DNA of 22,476 nucleotides, taken from positions 1-22,476 of the forward strand of contig JADGJA010000339.1 in NCBI GenBank assembly GCA_027596035.1. The letters are read 5' to 3'. Made by a program: the position numbers and the translations under genes. Under the pieces are notes generated by a model that was not told where the DNA came from, searched no databases, and saw only the letters and a program-made list of their open reading frames with translations. The stretch comes from Thoreauomyces humboldtii (taxonomy: Eukaryota; Chytridiomycota; Chytridiomycetes; Spizellomycetales; Powellomycetaceae). Positions 8,665-21,219 of this stretch are shown piece after piece. Every line of letters starts with the position of its first letter. Position 1 is the stretch's first letter.

Positions 8665-11600
8665 TCATCGCAAGTTGTCAAACAACTTGCCGAGCGTCCC
8701 GAACCTATCCTTCTTCGGGACGTTCGGTCGGATCTCGTTCGCGTCGGTCGAAGCCGTCGCGACGTGAGGGGAGACGATGGGAGACGATCCACCTCCATCC
8801 ATCTCCTGTTGACTGTGATGTTGGGGGACGAGAGCGCCTCTGCTGGCAGACCTCTGAGGTGGAGCCGGCCTCTCTCCCGCCGGGGTCGCGGACGTCGACA
8901 TCATCACGGCCTGTTCCAGTACGCTGGCGAAGGCGGTGGTGGATCCGGGTGAGGTGGCATCCTTCCTGGATCCCTGCGTCGATGCCGTCGAGGTCGAATG
9001 ACGGAGTCCGACGGAGGATCGACGACGGGTCGCGGTCGCAGGGAAGCGGGGTTTGGTGGCAGAGCTGCTGCGGTTGAGGGCCGAGGCGACAGAGTCGACA
9101 GTCGGTGTGCTGGAGGGTGCGGGAGTGACGCTGGAGAAAGAAGTGGAGCCCGCCGCGTGGGGAAGGCTGGGCAGTCCAATATTGCTAGTGATGGCAGTGG
9201 TGTTGCTGGTGGGTGATATGATGGTGTTTGTAGAGCTGCCGTCGCTCAGGCGGCTGATGGCGATGGAAAGGGTGGCTTTGAGAATCGGGAGCCCCAGATG
9301 TGAGATATCATCTGCAAAGTTCCTGTGGAAGACTAAAAGAAACTAGGGCCGTCAGCTACCGGCAAACAGCTGGCAATTTGGGGGAAGCGGATACATACGT
9401 CCGATGATCTCGGTATGTAGCGGGCGCATAGGCTGGGGAACGATTTTGTCGTGGATGATCAGGCACCGGTGCAGTACCTCAACCTACGGAGACTGCGTGT
9501 GAGATCGTCGTTGCAATTAAACAGCCAGAGAACCTCAACCTCACCTGCTCCTCGATTGCACGTTCCAGCAAACTGACGATGCTCTCATTTCCGTCCCGTT
9601 CCGCCTGCGCACGGTACTCATTGCTGAGGAATGCTCTCCGATACATGGGTATACCTCCGTTAACGGGTGCATCGACTGCTCCATTGAGAGCCATTGTGAA
9701 TGGATTCACGCTGGGTATTTGCGCGCTAATTCTTTTCGTCAACTGGGGAGAGCCAGGCGGGGTCGCGGTATCCGAGGTGGACCCGGCCGAGAGGTGCGCG
9801 GCCGTCACGTTTTGAATTGCCAGCAAGCCCGTCTCCGAGCTGCGTCGGTTGGGTGTGGAGGTCCCGCTGGTGCTGCCCCCATTATGACTTTCGCTACCAC
9901 TGCCCACTCCAGCGTAAGGAGCGAACCGCTTCTCGAGTTCTGTGAGTTGCCGCGTCTTTGCTCGTACAGCGATGACGGCGTTTTCGACTGGCGATAGCTC
10001 GAACATCTCAACCCTGATGACGGGATTCCGGCGACTCAGACACGGGAAGCGATCCTGGGTGACCAGCACGATCTTCTCTGTCCAAAGCTCCAGGAACTCT
10101 CGAGCTGGATCGCCCGGCTGGAGGGTCGAGAATTCTTCCGAGAGGGGTTTGCGCATGGGCCGCGAGAAGGAAAACATCTCGACCTCGTTCGACTCGTAAT
10201 AAGCGCGGACGCGTTCGTCGAGCTTGTCCATGGCTACGGAAGAGGATGACCCTCCACGTTCCGTTCCCGGCGAACCAAGGTAGACGTTGAGGTCTGGTTC
10301 GATGAGCAGGAGGTCAGCAAAGGCTCCACCTTCCTCGTCGCGCTCCTGGGAAGTGTGCTGCGATGGGAGAGGCTCGTCGGTCTGCCTTTTACTCCGTTCC
10401 CATTTGAGGGCGCCGAGCGCGCCGCTCCTGCCTTCTCCAACGGACCAGCCACGGGTATCGACAACGGGTTTCACAGCCGTGACTTGCAGCCAGAGACCCT
10501 CTCCGTCCGTGATCTCAGTCGGTGGTGGGTAGGCATTACTGCGCGCGAGCTTGCCACCAACGTACTGCTGCAGCAGTCGATCGCAGAAGGTGCCAAGCTT
10601 TTCCCAGTCCCCGCCTCGATAGACATACTGATTGTTGCGTAAAGATGCGGGACAGCCTTGTCCGTAGAACCCAACCCGGTAGTACTCCGGCTGTGAGCGA
10701 CTCGTCGTTGCAATGCTGGCGTACATGTCTGCTTGACGGTGCATGATATCAGACAATTTGCTGTAGGAGTACGCATGCTTCTCATACTCCGACCCCAGCT
10801 CCCGGCACAGCTCAACTGCGCGCTCCCACGCTTGACCGCTTTCCAAAAGCTCAATACATCGAAGGTAGATGGTCTCCTTTCTCTCGAATTCAGTCTGCCC
10901 ATCAGGGTAGCCGTATGGTGAAAGTGGCTCGGCTGAAGCGTCACTCCGCCATTCGAAAAGATCGCCGTGCAGTTTCAGTGCCAAAGCCGCCTCCACAGGA
11001 TTGTTGGCCTCAAGTTGCATCTCATAGAGACGATGGACGTACTCGACATATACACCGCGACGGCCCGTGTTGCGGAGGAACCTCAGCATTTTGATCAGAG
11101 CCTCGGCCCGTTCGTCGTCGTGCTGCTCCCCTGCAGGCAAGTCCCGAATTTGCAGAGACAACATCAAAAACGTGTCCAAGCAGTTCAGGAATGCATGTCC
11201 TTGATCAGTGAGTTCACGACCATGGTCGTCATCATTCTCGGAGAGCATCGCCCGTGTAACAAATCTTCTTTCCAGGGCGTCGACGATGAACCGTCGATAC
11301 GCATCATCCCCGAGCTTGTCTTGCGTGACCAGGCGATGCAGTCGTTCGATGCACTCGAGCTCGACACGTCCGAAATGACCGACCTGCTCGAATTCTGGAC
11401 CGATCGTGTTGAACAGAAGCTCGATAGCGGCACTTCTCAGAATAGGATGTGGAGATGCCGTAAGTTGGAGGAAGGGTCCAACCAGCGATGGGATGAATCC
11501 GGCCTGCAGAGCCTTCCCACGCGCCGTGGAAGCAAGATGCTCCCACATGGTCCGCAACATCTCCCCTCCCTCCCCCCGCACGTCAGCACCGAGTTTGTGA

Positions 11601-14600
11601 GCAACTCGGGCGCGCTGAGGGCCAAAACGCTCAATCTGAAGCCACCGCGAGTTCAGTAGCTGTAGCAGAACGTGAAAGTACCGATCCCAGAGTCTATGAA
11701 TCAATGCTTGAGCGCCTGACGCATCCGATAAAGTGCTCGGACCTCCACCGTTGATACCGGTTCCCTGCAGGGTGCCTCCAGTCTGGAAGCTTCTAGCACT
11801 GCTCCGGAGATCACCGTTCGAAGCATCGCTGCCAGCAATGCTGAATACGACGCTCAAGCGGTTACTGGTGTGGTGCTCCTCCTCGTCCCGAGCACCGAGA
11901 AACTCGCCTCTGAGAAGCTCGCTCACGGGTCGTAGCATCTTCAGGGTTACGCGATGGGCTAACATGTTCATGCTAACCCACGCCGGAGAAAACGGTTCGT
12001 CCGAAATCATGTCCCCGAACGATTCGCAAAGGAGGGACACCAGACGAACAGTGTCTCGGGCACCGTGCTCGGCATAGTACTTGACCAAGAAGCTCTGAAT
12101 CTGCTCATCTTTGAGAAGATGAGCGATTGCGAGAAGAATGGCGCCTAGCTGAGCAATCTCTTGCGACCGTGGCATTACGTCGGCTTCGTGCCCATTGTTT
12201 ACCGGTGGCCTACTGCCCGCTCGTTCTCTCCGTTGTAAACGACCTTCCAACCCGACGTCGCCGTCGAGCTCCGTCAGTAGCAGAACGTACATTTCAAGAA
12301 GTTTCGGTAGTAGCTCGGCGACGCACATGACTGTTGCTTCGTGCTCCTCCGCTGAAACTGGATCGACGTTCCCATCACGTTGACCTCTTCCGGCGCGAAA
12401 TTTGTCTTTCTCGCGCCTTTCGGACGCTCTTTGCAACTTGTCAACCAGTTCCGTCACGACATCGAGACATGGCTTGACGTTCTCACGCTCGCCATCCACC
12501 GCGGCGCCCTTGATGAGGCGATACGGAACCGCGCCGTCCTCCATGTTGCCGTGATGCTGTCCAGTCCAGTCCCTAGCCCACTGGGATACCCAGCGCGTGA
12601 CGCAGTTAACAAGTACGCCTCGACTTTGCCCATCAGCGAACAGAAACCCTTTGATCAAATCCTTGATGAAGAGTAGCTTGTACCCGTTCAACTTGGCACG
12701 ATTACTCCGAACGCTGTCCACAAAAGTGGCCGCCATGTTAACTAGTTGCGATGGCGGAAAAATCTGGGCAAGGTCCGGAAGGATGCCGGGAAAGTATTGC
12801 AGAGTGAGGGTCTGAGTAGCGATCACATAGTCGGGACTGGTGAGTGCCATCATCTCATTTATGACAGCGAAGAGAGACGTCAGCGATTGAATGAAGGCAT
12901 CCGTAGGCGGACCTGAGGCTCGAAACTCCGCTCGTTCCGTCAGAGGCAAGGAGTCGGACGACGACTGGGGATCGACGCTGCCGCGTCTCTGCTCCTGCCG
13001 ACCTGCACTGCCTCTTCGAGCTCTAGCGGATGAGAGCCCATCGCTGCGGATGGCAAACTTCAATAGGTAACCCCAGACTTTCACCGAGTTTCGGAGCTCT
13101 CGCGCTTTAATGACGTCGTCGGGATGCCGGATCAGCTTCTCGAAACCATGCATGAGCACCTCCCATGCGTTGAGACTCTTGAACTTTGTATTGATATACC
13201 TATCAACAGTACTCCTGTGATTTGTAAATCGCTTGTCCGTAACAATCCCCAGTGTAAACACAAGCGCCGAAAAGACCAAACGGTCCAGATCGAACAGCGC
13301 GGTCGCTGGTTGCAGGGTCTCCTTGTGGTCAAGGATGGCGAACAGGCTTTCCAGAATGCTCGCAAGGAACTTGATGATTTCTAACTCGCCTATCATGATA
13401 AAATCCGTTAGGATGGTTTCAATGGACTGACGACCCCTTGACGTCGCAGTCCGCCAATGTAGAAGATTGTGTAAAGAAACGTTTTGAGTAAGCCGCGTTG
13501 AGCAGAGCTGTGTGCGCACAGAGAAGGAGTCTTTCAGCGCAGGCACTTTTGCGAGTGCGTCGACTGCTGCTGCAAGAGCCTCTGGCGTAGGTGAGAACTG
13601 CGCTGAAGCCAATACATTCAGGCCTGGTGAGTAATTGAGGTAAACCGCTGGAGTGGCAGTTCGCTTGTCCCATTTATAAAGCGTTAGTCCGTGACTAGAG
13701 TCATTGATGACAGTCTGTCCTCCACGAAGCAAGGGTAGGAACGCGAAAGCAAAGTTCCGCTCATGTTTGTCGCTGGCACGGTCGGACGATGAACAGTGTC
13801 GAAAGGAAAAGAATATGTGCGCTTTCTTAAACACATCCGGCTGCAGATCGATGCGCATCGTCTCGTTCCAACGAGGATTTGTTGTATGGTAGTACACCAA
13901 TGAATCAAGCGCCCCGCTTCCGGCTTGTCCTGTGCCAGAGGAGAGACAAGATTCAACGAAACTTCCGTCAGCGAGCCGGATTTGAGCCGTCACTTCGACG
14001 TTCCGCACATTCGATTTCCGCCCTGGGGTGAACTCTCCAGACACTAAAGTCAAGTATAAAGCGTTGCGCGAATGGCCCGGGACAATCACGTCCGAAAGTC
14101 CATTCTGAGGCGTGATCATTGTGCGCTCCAAGAGTGTGGGATCCCTTTCTGCAAGTGCAGCGAAATCCCCTTGAATAACATTGAGAGATAATGTCAACGA
14201 CTCGGCTCTAGCGCTATACTCGTAGCCGCCGCTCTTCGTGATGATGTTCTCATAAAGGGTCGGAAAGCTAGCTTCGGACGTCGGGGCGTAGATCCGCATG
14301 GTGACTTCGCGCGGTTCGGCCATCCGTCCACGCGCTGCCTTCAGCCATTCGCCCACACGCACAGCGGACCAGCCCAGCGGTCTTCGATATGTGGCGAGAA
14401 CTCCCGCCCCGCCCGAAAGGCTGGGCAGGTCTAGGGACGATGCAGAGCTCTCCAAAGACGCCATAGAGGACATGGAACCAAGCCCGAAACGATCCTTCTC
14501 GCTCTCCTTCTCCGAAACATTCATTTTTCCCACCCGGACAAGTCTGCAGGTTAGATAGACTTTATCGCCGAGATCTCGATATGGTATGTCCGCAAAAATT

Positions 14601-15934
14601 GTCCTTGTCTTTCCGTTCCGCAAACCTTCCGAGGGCGGAAGTCCGTTGGCGCTCACATGAACGATGTGGTCCTCAGAGATCATCTTCTTCTCTGCTTGAT
14701 TGTAAAGCGCAAATCTCAGTTCGGTGTATTCGCCCGCCAGACAAAAAGTACCGGTGCAAGACTTGAGTTCACAAAACATATAGGTGAGCCGAGTGGCCAG
14801 ATCTTCCAGTTCGATCGGTGAGCTAGGACCCGCAGGAACAGGTTTCCCAGCCGCCGTGGTGACAATTGACAGATTCGCTGGGCGCGTGCGGGCGTTTCCT
14901 TTCACTCGCGCCTGCGCTTGCTGCAAGTGCATCCGGTAGATGTTGATAATCGTAGTGTTCCTTTCCGACAAAATGTGACCTTTTTCCGTATGTCGAATCA
15001 CCAGATCCGCGCTTTGCAGCTGGTTGCCTTCCTCGATGATACAAATGAGCTGTTTGCGTAGTCGCACGAGCTCGGCTTGCTTCAGTGTCTGTGAAAGGAG
15101 GGTTCTTCGCCCTTGTGACAAAGCCTCGAAAAGGGCATGCACGCGGGTGAACATCTCATACTGCTGTCTGTCTATGTAGGACTTTATCGAATTTCCCCAG
15201 TCTCGCAGGACGGCGGCAATCTCGTCGATCAGTGACTCTTTCATTCCGGCAGCAGTCTCGTGGAACGGTCGCACCGACGCCGGAATCGGATGCACCACTT
15301 TCCGCGTCCCTACAGCAAATCCTGGAGCGTACGATGATGGACGCTGAGTCGATGGCGGACGTTCGATCGGTACTCCGACAGGGACGACTCGCTCCGCTAC
15401 TTTGGACGCTGCTGCCGGAAGGGAGTGGAGGTGCGGTATAGGAGCTGTCATGCCCCGTGACAGACCCGGTCGCATTGCCGCGGACCCGTCCAGCACAGGG
15501 AAGCTCTGATCCGATGACGGAGCGGCGGCCGGAACGGGTAGAGGTCCCAACGACCCTGCCACCACCACGGGGGTTCGATCCGCCGAAGCGGTAGCGCGTT
15601 TTGTGAGCAAGGCTCGAGAGAAGATGTTTACGGCTGGAAAGATTCCCAACTCCGGCCCGGTGCCTCTAGGTATCGTGGGAAAAACGTAGCCCCGCAACCA
15701 CCCGTCGCATTCCTCCAGCAGGTGGACCGCGTCACCTAGTTCCAACGGGACGAGCTCGCCAAGTTCGGGTACTTCTGCCGGAGTGCCCCATACTGGAGAC
15801 GAAGGCCCTGATGAAAGAGATAGAGAGGTGGAAGCTCGCTGCGAAGCTTTGGAGGGTATATACGGACTGGTGACAACTCCGTGAACGCCTTTAGGAAGGG
15901 GAACCCACAACGGTGGCGTGGTTGAGTCCGACAT
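8665..15934 (-). CDS. DOCK-family guanine nucleotide exchange factor (Dck1-like)
   Basis: Large exchange factor that loads GTP onto Rho-family GTPases (Rac, Cdc42 or Rho5 class), usually with an ELMO partner, to direct actin and polarity. Three exons: 15934-9545 (6390 nt), 9483-9399 and 9332-8665, giving 2380 residues. An SH3-like region is near 9-110 (LELGDAVHLLEE, GWLRGYV, GIFPAVNIF). A C2-like DHR1 domain lies near 612-760 (ALYLTLVSGEF, NPRWNETMRIDL). The catalytic DHR2 domain spans about 1590-2175: YYRVGFYGQGCPASLRNNQYVYRG (about 1750), ENAVIAVRAKT in the nucleotide-sensor helix (about 1983) and the closing LHTEIIGLFHRNFADDI. The last 200 residues are Ser/Thr/Pro-rich and end KKDRFGTLGKLFDNLR. 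ATG 15934 is the first in-frame ATG, with A at -3. The protein is at the long end for the family, and the two introns fall inside DHR2. Confidence 0.95.
8671..8722. repeat. Two adjacent perfect hairpins at the DOCK 3' end
   Basis: CAAGTTGT and ACAACTTG (8671-8678, 8682-8689) form an 8-bp stem with a 3-nt loop. CGTCCCGAA and TTCGGGACG (8695-8703, 8714-8722) form a 9-bp stem with a 10-nt loop. Both are exact and lie within the last 20 codons of the DOCK reading frame, just before the stop at 8665-8667. Confidence 0.7.
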
Positions 15935-16279
15935 ATTTAGGTTTGAGAAGCGAAGATGAAAACGCCAATGTAAGCCACGACGCTCGTGCAGCAGATGACG
16001 GGTCTGTGACTTATGATGTGGCGGCTGACCGAGTTGTGAGCGGCGATGCTGTTGTTCTGTTGAGTGGGTTGCCAGAGGGGGATATGATTCTGGACGATCT
16101 GGCCGGACACGCCAGCGTGACAGGCCTGTTGTCAAAAACCTTCTTTCATCACCACACGCGACCGGTTGACCCTTTACTGTATGGCAGCTTCCGAAATGTA
16201 TTCGATGTTTGAGGTTTGGGATACAGTATGTGGTGTCCCCTTCCCACCCCTGACGTCTGACCCTTGCTCCCGCTCCCCA
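15935..16279 (-). promoter_or_regulatory. Intergenic region upstream of the DOCK gene
   Basis: 345 bp separate the helicase stop (16280) from the DOCK start (15934) on the same strand. It must hold the helicase 3' end and the DOCK promoter. TACTGTA (16175-16181) and TACAGTA (16222-16228) lie about 240 and 290 bp upstream of the DOCK ATG. The DOCK frame stays open upstream to 16135, but without an ATG. Confidence 0.55.
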
Positions 16280-19200
16280 TCAAACCAACATCCGGTCCTG
16301 CTCGCCATCCTCCACGATGGCCGCCACCTCGCGGATGAGCATCTTCCCGAGCAGATCCCACTTTTCAGCGTTGGCCTCGCTCTTCTCGTTAATCGTGTCT
16401 TTTGGCGCATTGCGGAGCTGCCGCTGCTGCCTCGACCAGACCGCCCACTTGATGTAGGCTTCGAGCCACGCTCGCATCTCGAGCAACACTCGAACGTGTT
16501 GAGCACTGGGCACCGCGATGTGGATCCACCCATCGACGACCAGCTCGGGTCGCTCGTCTCGCCAAGCGGACTGCACGTTGGCGGCGTTGCTGGCGAACAG
16601 GAACAGGGCCGCGGCGTCTGTCCGAGTGGTGTTGCGGAGGTAGAGGCCGCCATCCACGCGCTGCTTCTCCTGGAAGGAGAGCAGCCGCGGGGGCAGAGGC
16701 GGTACTGTGGCAGCCAGGAGCGGAATGTCACCATCCGGCAACGAATTGTCGTCCGGAATGTAATCGTAATCTCCAACATCTGAGGCGGCGGCCGATCCGG
16801 GAGTGCGACGTCCGTTCGAGACGCCGCTCACAGCGTTGACGGAAGCTGTGGCGCTGGCAACCACTCCCCTCCAACTGTTCACGCTGCTGCTCGTCAACCG
16901 CAACTTGTAGTCGGTCCTGGAAGCGTACTCGTCTTTCGCGCCGATTTCAGCAATGTTGGGGTACAGTGCCCCGCAAAGCACGGCGCGGATCATGGCATTG
17001 CTGTTGGCGAACGCGTTGAGCTCTGATCCGCCCATGAGCTCGGTCGCGCTGGAAGAGAAGTTGCGGATGCTCGCGCCCGTAAAGCGCGACTTGGCAACCA
17101 GACCACAGTCCTCCAGAATTCGCAGGAGCTGCTGACGAGAGCGCTCCACGTTAGCGAGACTGTTGTGGTGAAGGTAGTTGGCGCGGGCGTAATCACGCGC
17201 AGCGGGAGCATGACCTCCTCGGCCACCGCTTTGGTCGTACATCTTCTTCCAGCCCCGGAAGGCGTTCAGAAGGGTAAGATGGTCACTATCAGTTCCGGCC
17301 GCAAATGCTGCAAGGATGTGAGCGCGGCCTTGCTCTTTCTCATCCGGATGAATGGCGAAGATCCCGCGACCGATCTCCATACCGCCAGCGATGGTGAGGA
17401 TCGGATCTAAACATCCTAGAGTCGCTGCTTCAAGAACCATTTTGCCAATCCAGGGATCGACCGGCATGGTAGATAGGACATGTCCCAGGGTCGTGAGGTT
17501 CTCCTGATCATCGAGAGCGCCAAGTGCACGAAGCTCATTGATAGCGTTCTTGACGTTCCCAGGTGATGGAGGCTGCGGGGCTGCGGCAAAGACATCTCCC
17601 ACATGTCGGGCCAGACGAAGGGACTTGATCTTCAATACCGTGGATTGCAGGTCCACCCGTAAGAGTTCCGGTGGCATGGAGTACGGCACACTCTCCTTCC
17701 GCCTGTGCGACAGCAGAGAAAAGTACATTCCCGGTCGACAACGACCGGCTCGACCGGATCTTTGTCGAAGGTTGGACAAGCTGGCCCAGACAGAGCTTAG
17801 CGACGAGATACGTCGATCGGCATCGTAGGAGTTCATTCGCGTTTTCCCGGCATCGATGACATAAACGACATCATTGATCTGGAAGAAATTACAATATTAG
17901 ATTCTGCAAGACTTACTACGAATCGATCTGTTGCGAAGAGGTTTGTACAAACCGTGACACTAGTCTCCGCAATGTTCGTTGAAAGGATAATCTTGCGAAT
18001 CCCGTTTGGCGGTGTATCGAACACTAGCTGCTGCGCACCGGTAGGAATCGACGAGTGCAACGGGTAGACGCGGAAACGGTTTTCGTCCCTGAAGCCCACC
18101 CGGAAATGATCCTCGTCCTTCAGACGGTTGAGGAGCGTGTCAATCTCCTGCCATCCAGGCAAGAAAACGAGGATGGCGCCTTCGTCACGCGTTGTGCTTA
18201 TGTGCGCGATTAGTGCTTCTAGATAGTCATACGGCACGGGGTCTTCTCCTCGAGGCGGGATCATGGGCCCGGTCTCATTGTGCACCCAGTGCATGGTCTC
18301 CTTGGTGGGCTGGAATCTTCCCGGTAAAGCGCGGGGTTCGTTGAGCAGTCGGCTCAGGTCTTCCAGGAAATATTGTTGGACAGGAAACATGCGACCAGCA
18401 ACCTTGATAATCGGAGGCAAACGTCGAGCCCCTTCGATCCCGAAGCCTTGGAAATAGTCCTGAAACAGCTCGGTTTCGGCTGTTGCGGACATGAGGATTA
18501 CGCGGAGGTCTGGTCGAGCCTGGACAAGTTGCCGGACAATGATGAGGAGAAGATCCGTGTTCAAATCCCGTTCATGAACCTCATCGAGAATGATATGCGT
18601 GACGCGTTGAAGTTGTGGATCCTCCTGAAGTCTCTTGAGCAGAATGCCAGACGTGCAGAAGACTAGAGTTGGGTACGTTAGATGCGTGGTCAACGGAACG
18701 CCATTTGTAGGGATAGCTCACCTGCGTGACCGTCATCCGGGTTGGACATGGGTCTTTTATCATCAAACCGGACTTGATAGCCGATTGCGCTGTCCTTGCC
18801 GATAGTCTCGTTGCGCTCAGACGCAACACGCTGAGCCACGGATATCGCTGCAATTCGTCGCGGTTGTGTAATGACGATATTGGCTGGGCGGCCATCAAAA
18901 GACTTTCTGCTCCGCTGCTGTCTGTAATGCGCCAAGAGGAACTGAGGCAGTTGGGTGGTCTTTCCAGCGCCGGTCTCGGCCGAAAGAATGGTGACGGGAT
19001 TATTGTCGATAGCGCTAATAATCTCCCGGTACTGTGAAAAAATTGGGAGCTGATTGTTTTCGAGTTCTCGCGGTATGACGATATCGGACGGTAGAACGGC
19101 GTGACCAATGTGCGAGTTCGGGGGCGGCGCGCCGAGGCGACTGCTCAGGCCCAGCGTATCTCCAACCGTCGCCTTCCCTCCGTCAAGCTCAATGAAATCG

Positions 19201-20774
19201 AAAGCCTCGGCCGAACGAAGTTGACCGAGCATGTTATCCAGCCGCACTACCGCGGCTTCCGTCATATTGATGGAAACTGGGAAATCCAACATCTCCTTGA
19301 TCCGCTGCTTGATCGGAATCAGGTTCATCTTGAAGATATCGACATAACTCTGGTTGACAATTGCCAGCAAGTGACCAGCTAGATACGCCCAGGCTTTGAT
19401 CCCCGACATCTTCTTCGCTTTGTCGCTGCCCACAATAACAATCTCGTTGATCTGTTGACCTTCAAACCGATGGGCGGGCAGGCGAAGCTCGACCTCCCAC
19501 GTGCTTTCCTTGCTCAGGCCTCCCTTACCGCGCGGGGCATTCCGGCCGAAGCGACCCATTTTTCCTCTGGGGGCATGGAACGCTTTCACTGCAGCGGCTT
19601 GTTGCTGTACTGGCTTGGGCATCGGAAGGTTGTTCGTTTTGCAGTAGAACTCTACAAATTTCTGCTCTACGCCGTCGAAGCCGCCAGGCAATACAGCGTT
19701 CGGTGGGGGAATCATGGGCCCCTGCGCTCTTTGATCCGGCGCATACGACTGGTTCCCCAATCCTGGTCCGCTATGTCCAAGAGGCATCGACATGTCATTG
19801 CCATAGCCATGTTGCCTGTCAGCCTCGGAGAACCAGCTACCTCCGGCGCGACCGTGCTGTTGAGGATCCGCATGGGGATTGTTAGGGGGGACAGGTCCAT
19901 CGCTGTAGCGGGCGGTTGGCGTGGGCCCACGGACTGGCGACTGGGACGGGCGACTGGGCCGATCGCTCCGGCTGTCGTAGCTGCCCTGCTTGTAAGTACT
20001 GGGCTCGTCCGGGACGTCGTCATCCCAGGCGGATATCACGCGTTCGGTCAAACTTTGACCTGGTCGAGGAATCGGTTTGACTCTTTCCCATTCTTCTACG
20101 ACTCTTCTGGACGAATGACCGCCTCGCGGTCGAGAGGTCTGCACCGGCTCGTCGTCCCAGGCGGAGGGCACGTGTGCCTCGCTAGCCGCCGGTCCTGGTC
20201 CGGAGGGTAGAGCGCTTCGGGCGGTGGGTTTGACTCCAGACTGATCCCACTGGTCGCTACGATGGGCTTCCCTGGCACGCTGCGCTGCGGCCGACTGAGC
20301 AGATCCTCCTCGGGTGCCCCGATCAGAGCTCCGCTGCGGGGGTCGAGCTTCCTGCAGCCAGCCACGCGTCTTCAGATCGTGGACGACCGTTTGCATCAAA
20401 GCGAACTTTGCAGTCTTCTTGGACGTGCCTTCCGCAGTCATGGTAAGGGGTGATCCGAAATTGTTGGGAACGTCCAGAGATGCGACAAAGATCTGCGACG
20501 CGCCTCCGCCGCCACTCCGGTGCTGCCTCTGCTCCAGGTGCGGGTCCAAGGGAGCGCCAAAGGACTTGAAGTAATTCTGCAGTTGACTCATTTCCTGCGG
20601 GCTCGGAGCTGGGGACGCGGGAGATATGAATACCGGTGGTGCAGGTGCACGCTGCGGTGGTACTGTCTCTCGGGGACGCGGAGGACCGAAGGCATCACGA
20701 TTTGACGGACGGTGGTCGTCGAAGCCAGGTCGGTTGGAGGCTTCCCTAGCTTGAGGAGGGCGGTAGCGGCTCAT
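16280..20774 (-). CDS. DExH-box RNA helicase with dsRBD-like N-terminus
   Basis: ATP-dependent RNA helicase of the DEAH/RHA group (DHX57/DHX36/DHX9-like; the budding-yeast relative may be YLR419W). Three exons: 20774-18722, 18662-17953, 17878-16280, giving 1453 residues. A dsRNA-binding-like segment lies at about 64-140 (MSQLQNYFKSFGAPLDP, FVASLDVPNNFGSPL, KKTAKFALMQTVV). A long disordered Gln/Arg/Ser/Pro stretch follows. The helicase core begins near 570: motif I GAGKTT (602-607), Ia TQPRRIAA, II DEVH (711-714), III SAT (743-745), IV FLPGWQEI, V STNIAETSVT (912-921), VI QRSGRAGR (960-967). HA2 winged-helix/ratchet follows from about 1015, then an OB-fold region from about 1215, interrupted by a Ser/Ala/Asp-rich insert. 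ATG 20774 has A at -3; an in-frame ATG at 20960 would add 62 residues. One intron interrupts between motifs Ia and II, the other directly follows motif V. Confidence 0.95.
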
Positions 20775-21184
20775 CTTCGGTGGACTTGCTCTTCTATACA
20801 ATAAGTGAGAAGAGGATCGTTGAGAGGTTCGAAGTGGAGGATCGCGGCAAGGGACAAGCGTGGAGAGCTTGACGAGGAGCGAGCACGAGTGACGAAATGC
20901 CTTTGAAGGTGTGGCTGGAAGACCGAACGTAGATCTTGAACGGAAAGGAACGCTCAGCATCCGCAGGAAAGAGACAGTGACAGGGATGACTCGCGGATGT
21001 CCGTGATATCAATCAGATGCAATAAATATGATGAAAGAAGAAGCAGAAGTGCTGTTTGCGTGTGCCGCTTACTGGAGAGTTCAGATGGAATCCTCCCTTT
21101 CTGGACCCCCGTATGCGGGGGGCAGTGGGCAAATCATCAAAAAGACAACGCTTGTTGAACCCTAGCCCTTGTTCGTTGTTTCCA

Positions 21185-21219
21185 CCACACACACACACAC
21201 ACACACACACAACACACAC
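21185..21219. repeat. CA dinucleotide microsatellite
   Basis: About 16 CA units, with one AA interruption, lie in the right-hand non-coding flank. It is simple sequence, probably length-variable. Confidence 0.9.

Noticed and set aside
15935..16135. In-frame N-terminal extension of the DOCK protein
   Set aside because: There is no ATG in the extra 67 codons; the first in-frame ATG is at 15934 and has a good context.
20828..20842. GGTTCGAAG resembling a tRNA B box
   Set aside because: It does not complete the GGTTCRANYCC consensus, and no A box or cloverleaf is present around it.
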